DNA from: Spirochaetaceae bacterium
Lineage (GTDB): Bacteria; Spirochaetota; Spirochaetia; Treponematales; Breznakiellaceae
Length of the DNA stretch: 8,702 nucleotides
Reading direction: 5' to 3'
Assembly (NCBI GenBank): GCA_031290405.1
Contig: JAITNO010000107.1
Span: forward strand, 1 to 8,702
Shown here piece after piece: positions 6,321 to 8,702 of the stretch. The notes beneath the pieces were generated by a model that was not told where the DNA came from, did not search any database, and saw only the letters and a list, made by a program, of their open reading frames with translations. A program made the position numbers and the translations under genes. The first letter of the stretch is position 1; the number at the start of each line of letters is the position of its first letter.

Positions 6321-6773
6321 CTACGAAGCGCCATGACATGGATGTCGTGGCGTGTTTGATTCGTTTTGTGTTATGCTATTGAGACTGTTTTCATCAAAAA
6401 ACGTTAACGGTAAATACGAAGCCATAAGCCGGAAATGTTTATCTTCAGTAACAATTTCTAAATTATTTTGTATACTATTTTGTGCAATAATTATATCAGA
6501 TATTCCAATATTATTATTACCGTTTTTAAAGTTCGTAAGTTGAAACGCCCGTATCTCATTCCAGTCAATTGTCAAAGGAAATGTGTAAATGCTCGTTAAT
6601 AATCCGGCAAGCCCTAATTCTTTTTTGTGCGTTATTGATGGCAATAACTCCGATAAAATTATATCATTGGTGCATACACGGTTTTGGTCCAATAAAATAT
6701 CAAGAAACAAGTATTTCTCATTACCTTTAAAATATTCAATCCATGCGGATGTTTCTATGAGAATTTTATTCAA
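6321..6773 (-). CDS. vapC: VapC-type PIN-domain ribonuclease toxin
   Basis: A 150-residue PIN-domain protein. VapC toxins cleave specific RNAs, often tRNA or rRNA, until neutralised by VapB. The acidic metal-binding residues are visible in order: Glu7 in ILIETSAWIEYF, Glu42 in IILSELLPS, Asp93 in IGISDIIIAQNS and Asp111 in IVTEDKHF. The first position is Asp in most PIN domains (IDTS or VDTS); here it is Glu, a conservative change that could still bind metal. The start is a TTG 11 bp after the vapB stop, without a good ribosome site, suggesting weak or coupled translation. The last 15-20 residues (after FFDENSLNSI) exceed the usual VapC length and are coded by flanking sequence. The gene is markedly AT-rich against larE next door, which points to horizontal acquisition. 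Confidence 0.9.
   Translation of the reverse strand: MNKILIETSAWIEYFKGNEKYLFLDILLDQNRVCTNDIILSELLPSITHKKELGLAGLLTSIYTFPLTIDWNEIRAFQLTNFKNGNNNIGISDIIIAQNSIQNNLEIVTEDKHFRLMASYLPLTFFDENSLNSITQNESNTPRHPCHGAS
6329..6352. repeat. 11-bp inverted repeat inside the vapC 3' end
   Basis: Left arm CGCCATGACAT (6329-6339) and right arm ATGTCGTGGCG (6342-6352) are complementary except for one position, with a 2-base loop GG. It covers codons of the extra C-terminal tail of VapC, supporting the idea that this tail is flanking sequence. No T-run follows on either strand. Confidence 0.6.
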
Positions 6774-6784
6774 AATGCTAAAGT

Positions 6785-6994
6785 CTATATTTGTGTAGAT
6801 AATTCCCTGCCTCGCAGTGTATTCAAGTCTATATCCAAGTTAAGTTTGCCAAAATAATTTTTTATTCCGGATACTTTTGACTGCCGGACAAGCCTTTCCA
6901 GGGCAACCGTTATTACAGCTGTCTTTGTGTGAGTATTCGTAACCATCATTGCCTCTTCTAACAGAGTTTCCGATAAATCTAGCGTAGTTAGCAT
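6785..6994 (-). CDS. vapB: VapB-family antitoxin
   Basis: A 69-residue protein starting MLTTLDLSETLLEEAM, the pattern of the short ribbon-helix-helix VapB antitoxins that pair with PIN toxins (compare the common form MRTTLDLPEDLLEEAM). The helix TKTAVITVALERLVRQSK follows, then a C-terminal toxin-wrapping tail (NYFGKLNLDIDLNTLRG). VapB neutralises VapC and, as a complex, usually represses its own promoter. The start is the ATG at 6994, with GGAGG (7003-6999) four bases upstream. An in-frame ATG at 7021 lies upstream of the predicted transcript start and is rejected. It is the first gene of the vapBC operon and is AT-rich. Confidence 0.9.
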   Translation of the reverse strand: MLTTLDLSETLLEEAMMVTNTHTKTAVITVALERLVRQSKVSGIKNYFGKLNLDIDLNTLRGRELSTQI

Positions 6995-7012
6995 ACAGCC
7001 TCCATTAATAAG

Positions 7013-7042
7013 AGCATACAAAATGCTTTATGCCCCTGTCAA
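7013..7042 (-). promoter_or_regulatory. vapBC promoter
   Basis: On the minus strand, TTGACA (7042-7037) and TATGCT (7018-7013) are 18 bp apart, predicting a start at 7006 (an A) and a 12-base leader with GGAGG. The -35 belongs to direct-repeat copy 2, at the same relative place as the larE -35 in copy 1. VapBC autoregulation near this site is expected from the family but no operator is evident. Confidence 0.7.
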
Positions 7043-7116
7043 GCATTCGGCAGGGCGTAAAAAGCGCCCTCGGCGCCTTCGCCCCCGGCCCCCGCGTGAG
7101 GCTCGTCCTCAGCCTC
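7032..7116. repeat. 85-bp direct repeat, copy 2
   Basis: It is the ungapped partner of 6096-6180 at a fixed offset of 936 bp, with the same hairpin AGGGCG-TAAAAAG-CGCCCT (7052-7070) and the same TTGACA on the minus strand. A third, much shorter match, the GTGAGGCTC segment near 7173-7181, overlaps the tail of the neighbouring 160-codon gene's read-through frame. Confidence 0.9.
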
Positions 7117-7133
7117 TGTCTACAAAAAAAGCG
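7113..7133. repeat. 21-bp direct repeat with T-tract, copy A (partner at 7982-8002)
   Basis: CCTCTGTCTAC followed by seven A and GCG occurs identically at 7113-7133 and 7982-8002. On the minus strand each copy reads CGC, seven T, then GTAGACAGAGG. In both cases a GC-rich stem ends at the CGC, so each copy carries the end of a terminator and a TAGACA hexamer. Confidence 0.9.
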
Positions 7134-7150
7134 CCCCCCCTGCGGGCCGC
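7124..7150 (-). terminator. Probable terminator of the 78/160-codon gene pair
   Basis: On the minus strand GCGGCCC (7150-7144) can pair with GGGCGC (7136-7131) with one bulged G, and seven T follow (7130-7124). The stem is imperfect but GC-rich and lies 12 bases past the end of the read-through frame at 7162. Confidence 0.5.
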
Positions 7151-7245
7151 GGGCCTTCACTCTATCCCTCCGTGTGAGGCTCTTCGAGGATCGCTTGCTG
7201 TTGTTCAAGATAGGCGTTTTGCGCGGCGGACAAATTGGCAAAGCG

Positions 7246-7728
7246 TTATTGGAGCAAGGCTTTCTCGGTCATGTTGATTCCGGGAGCGCGGAGCACATTG
7301 TTGATGCGGGTGCGGTGGGCGATGCAGGCGATATGGTAGGCGTCTTTGGGCATGCCGTGGACGCGGTGATCTTTCCGGTGCGGAATGGCCTGTTCCGCCC
7401 CCCAGTATGCCGGGCTGCTCACTGCCTTGAGGTCGAGAAACGCGTCGTCAAAGCTCTGGACCGCCTGCGTCAGGCTGGCGATGGCTTGAGCGTCCGCAGC
7501 GTCGCAAAACTCCAATTCCTGCGCCAAAAACGTGTACTCAACAAGGATCAGCGTTTCTGCGTCCCGCATTGACGGGGCTTCCTGAAAGGCTTTCATGGCG
7601 ATGGACAAACCGGCTTCGTATGTTATTCTTCCCTCGTGCTCGTCGCCGTCAGTTCGCAAGCCTTTTCTGCCCTCATCAATCCTTGTCGCAGCATCAGTCA
7701 CCCTAGCGATTAAGCCAGTCTTTTCCAT
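7246..7728 (-). CDS. Hypothetical protein, 160 aa, probably truncated by a nonsense codon
   Basis: I do not recognise a named family, though it resembles hypothetical proteins I recall from treponemes. It is a soluble, mostly helical, acidic 160-residue protein without signal peptide or membrane segment. Notable segments are RIDEGRKGLRTDGDEHEGR (17-35), SMRDAETLILVEYTFLAQEL, and a conserved-looking MPKDAYHIACIAHRTRINN near residues 125-144. The start is the ATG at 7728, with GGAGG six bases upstream, inside the last codons of the 78-codon gene (26-bp overlap). The TAA at 7246-7248 follows TTGCTCCAA. Beyond it the same frame continues for 27 codons (RFANLSAAQNAYLEQQQ and on) to a TAG at 7162-7164. 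The downstream stretch reads like native helical protein, so a CAA or CAG to TAA change is likely. A toxin-antitoxin-like role is speculation from context. Confidence 0.7.
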   Translation of the reverse strand: MEKTGLIARVTDAATRIDEGRKGLRTDGDEHEGRITYEAGLSIAMKAFQEAPSMRDAETLILVEYTFLAQELEFCDAADAQAIASLTQAVQSFDDAFLDLKAVSSPAYWGAEQAIPHRKDHRVHGMPKDAYHIACIAHRTRINNVLRAPGINMTEKALLQ

Positions 7729-7939
7729 ACTTCGCCTCCGCCTCGAGCAAATTCCAGCCGCCGTTTATGAGAAAATCAGCGCCGACTTTTTCCTTCAGTA
7801 TCTTAGCCAGATAGGGGGGCAACGGCTTGGTCCTATTCAGCGCTTGTGCCTCTGCTTCTTTACCGGCTTTTTCAAGCTCGATGACCTTCATATTGATTGC
7901 AAGTTTTTCCTTCAAGGTCATTAGTCTGTGTTCTATCAT
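7703..7939 (-). CDS. Small conserved-looking hypothetical protein, 78 aa
   Basis: A 78-residue protein of unknown function, beginning MIEHRLMTLKEKLAINMKV. The N-terminal half is charged and probably helical (IELEKAGKEAEAQALNR). The C-terminal half has the motif PLPPYLAKILKEKVGADFL and ends GWNLLEAEAKYGKDWLNR. There is no known DNA-binding or catalytic motif. The start is the ATG at 7939, with AGGAG seven bases upstream; a later ATG (MTLKEK) lacks a ribosome site. Its 3' end overlaps the 160-codon gene by 26 bp, so the two are probably made together, in the small-then-larger order typical of antitoxin-toxin pairs. A strong terminator just upstream separates it from mazEF, and it has its own promoter candidate. 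Confidence 0.75.
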   Translation of the reverse strand: MIEHRLMTLKEKLAINMKVIELEKAGKEAEAQALNRTKPLPPYLAKILKEKVGADFLINGGWNLLEAEAKYGKDWLNR

Positions 7940-7961
7940 TTTGGTACTCCTAATTGTCTCC

Positions 7962-7991
7962 ATTCTACCCCATCCTCCCCACCTCTGTCTA
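7962..7991 (-). promoter_or_regulatory. Promoter candidate of the 78/160-codon pair
   Basis: On the minus strand TAGACA (7991-7986) and TAGAAT (7967-7962), each 5 of 6 to consensus, are 18 bp apart. The predicted start is 7955 (an A), giving a 16-base leader carrying AGGAG. The -35 abuts the T-tract of the mazEF terminator. Confidence 0.55.
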
Positions 7992-8002
7992 CAAAAAAAG
8001 CG
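7982..8002. repeat. 21-bp direct repeat with T-tract, copy B (partner at 7113-7133)
   Basis: It is identical to 7113-7133. Here it forms the end of the mazEF terminator and the -35 region of the following gene, so the repeat bounds the 78/160-codon module on both sides. Confidence 0.9.
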
Positions 8003-8021
8003 GCCCCCTGAAGGAGGCCGC
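7993..8021 (-). terminator. Rho-independent terminator of mazEF
   Basis: On the minus strand, GCGGCCTCC (8021-8013), loop TTCA and GGGGGCCGC (8008-8000) form a 9-bp stem whose only irregularity is a G-U wobble. Seven T follow (7999-7993). On the plus strand the same position would be a C-A mismatch, so the structure is built for minus-strand transcripts. It lies about 55 bases after the mazF stop. Confidence 0.9.
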
Positions 8022-8074
8022 CTGCGTGGGGGCAACCGCAACACATTTAATTTTGTTGTTTGTCATTGCCATAA

Positions 8075-8416
8075 TCATCCCATTATCAATGTAGAGATTT
8101 TATCAGCAACTTCCGCTATTTCGTCATCCGTTGCTTTTGATATGAATTCCGCCTTTCTTTTTGTCCAATCTAAACTTTTTATTTGATCCGACAATATCAC
8201 TCCCTGTATTTTTTCATTCTTTACTTTTACCTCAAAGGGATAGTCTTTTTCTCTGCTGGTCATTGGGCAAAAAACGCCCAATCCAACTTTTTTATTATAC
8301 TCTTTAGGGGACAAGACCAATGCCGGTCTTTTCCCTTTTTGTTCATGTCCCGACTGGGGATCGAAGTCTAACCATATTAAATCCCCTCGATCCGGCACAT
8401 AGGAACCGTTTACCAT
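8075..8416 (-). CDS. mazF: MazF/PemK-family mRNA interferase toxin
   Basis: A 113-residue endoribonuclease toxin of the MazF/PemK/Kid family that cleaves single-stranded RNA at short sequences. It shows the family's opening VPDRGDLIWLDFDPQSGHEQKGKRP (7-31, with Glu25 and Arg30 near the usual active-site region), PALVLSPKEYN, then FCPMTSREKDYPFEV with Thr53, and GVILSDQIKSLDW (72-84), which builds the dimer and substrate groove. The last helix, TDDEIAEVADKISTLI, is typical. The length is normal and no key residue looks lost. Its ATG overlaps the end of mazE by 7 bp, ensuring antitoxin is made first. Cleavage specificity cannot be read from sequence. Confidence 0.95.
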   Translation of the reverse strand: MVNGSYVPDRGDLIWLDFDPQSGHEQKGKRPALVLSPKEYNKKVGLGVFCPMTSREKDYPFEVKVKNEKIQGVILSDQIKSLDWTKRKAEFISKATDDEIAEVADKISTLIMG

Positions 8417-8646
8417 ATTTCATTCCCCACCGCATCGCCGGTTTCTATTTCGCGGTGAATATTTTCCATCGTAACGTTATCCAGCATTTCAGATAGGGCG
8501 CTTCTCTGTTTTGGATAAATCAATATTCCGTTTTCCGTATCTATTACTTCAACAGACGCGCCATCTTTTAGCGTTTTGTTTCTAACAAGTGCGTTGGGGA
8601 TTTTTATTCCTAAACTATGACCCCATTTCTTGATTACTGCTTCCAT
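8410..8646 (-). CDS. mazE: MazE-family antitoxin (AbrB/SpoVT swapped-hairpin)
   Basis: A 78-residue antitoxin. The N-terminal AbrB-like DNA-binding hairpin is clear: MEAVIKKWGHSLGIKIPNAL, then LKDGASVEVIDTENGILIYP (26-45). The C-terminal segment IHREIETGDAVGNEIW is the acidic, flexible tail that in this family wraps the MazF groove and blocks it. The complex normally represses its own operon. The ATG at 8646 has GGAG eight bases upstream. It overlaps mazF by 7 bp. Base composition is moderately AT-rich, nearer to vapBC than to larE or nadE. Confidence 0.94.
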   Translation of the reverse strand: MEAVIKKWGHSLGIKIPNALVRNKTLKDGASVEVIDTENGILIYPKQRSALSEMLDNVTMENIHREIETGDAVGNEIW

Positions 8647-8664
8647 TCTTGAGACTCCACAGCC

Positions 8665-8693
8665 AGCATGAACATTGTTTATACGAACGTCAA
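8665..8693 (-). promoter_or_regulatory. Possible mazEF promoter
   Basis: On the minus strand TTGACG (8693-8688) and CATGCT (8670-8665) are 17 bp apart. The -35 matches at 5 of 6 positions but the -10 at only 3 of 6; it resembles the TATGCT boxes of nadE and vapBC. The predicted start near 8658 would shorten the leader into the ribosome site, so the call is weak. Confidence 0.3.
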
Positions 8694-8702
8694 GGGCAAG
8701 GC

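Noticed and set aside
7005..7572. Frames on both strands over 7005-7277 and the plus frame 7030-7572
   Set aside because: They run through the repeats and promoters or lie antisense to the 160-codon gene, and show no recognisable protein.
7940..8044. 35-codon N-terminal extension of the 78-codon gene
   Set aside because: It reads through the mazEF terminator and promoter region; the ATG at 7939 has AGGAG.

Overview
This window reads as a bacterial chromosome, probably a spirochaete of the Treponema type. That guess rests on overall gene style, small hypothetical proteins resembling ones I recall from treponemes, and GC-rich hairpin repeats in the gaps. It is an inference without a database check. 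Base composition is a mosaic: nadE and larEC are very GC-rich, the sulfur operon is intermediate, and vapBC and mazEF are AT-rich.

Left end (1-1595, minus strand): a compact sulfur operon encodes a siroheme sulfite reductase with two ferredoxin clusters, a TusA/SirA-like sulfur carrier, and a ThiF/MoeB/HesA adenylyltransferase cut by the window edge. The genes are 1 bp apart, then overlap by 4 bp. Together they suggest assimilatory sulfite reduction feeding a protein-bound sulfur relay.

Centre (1596-6106): nadE (plus strand, glutamine-dependent NAD+ synthetase) faces larE-larC (minus strand, overlapping by 4 bp). LarE and LarC carry out the sulfur-transfer and nickel-insertion steps of nickel-pincer cofactor synthesis. 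That pathway begins from nicotinic acid adenine dinucleotide, which is also the NadE substrate. Both nadE and larE have promoters whose predicted start point is the A of the ATG, so both mRNAs look leaderless. Between nadE and larC lies about 540 bp with a nadE terminator, a run of strong GC-rich inverted repeats, and 11 tandem copies of a 21-bp unit. The 3' end of larC runs into this repeat material and stops inside the last unit.

Right end (6107-8702, minus strand): three short two-gene modules lie in tandem. They are mazEF, an unrecognised overlapping pair (78 and 160 codons), and vapBC. Short repeats with hairpins or T-tracts next to -35 elements separate them. vapBC is bracketed by two 85-bp direct repeats, and the 160-codon gene appears to end at a premature TAA followed by 27 more open codons. 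I see no rRNA, tRNA, CRISPR array, transposase or phage structural gene.
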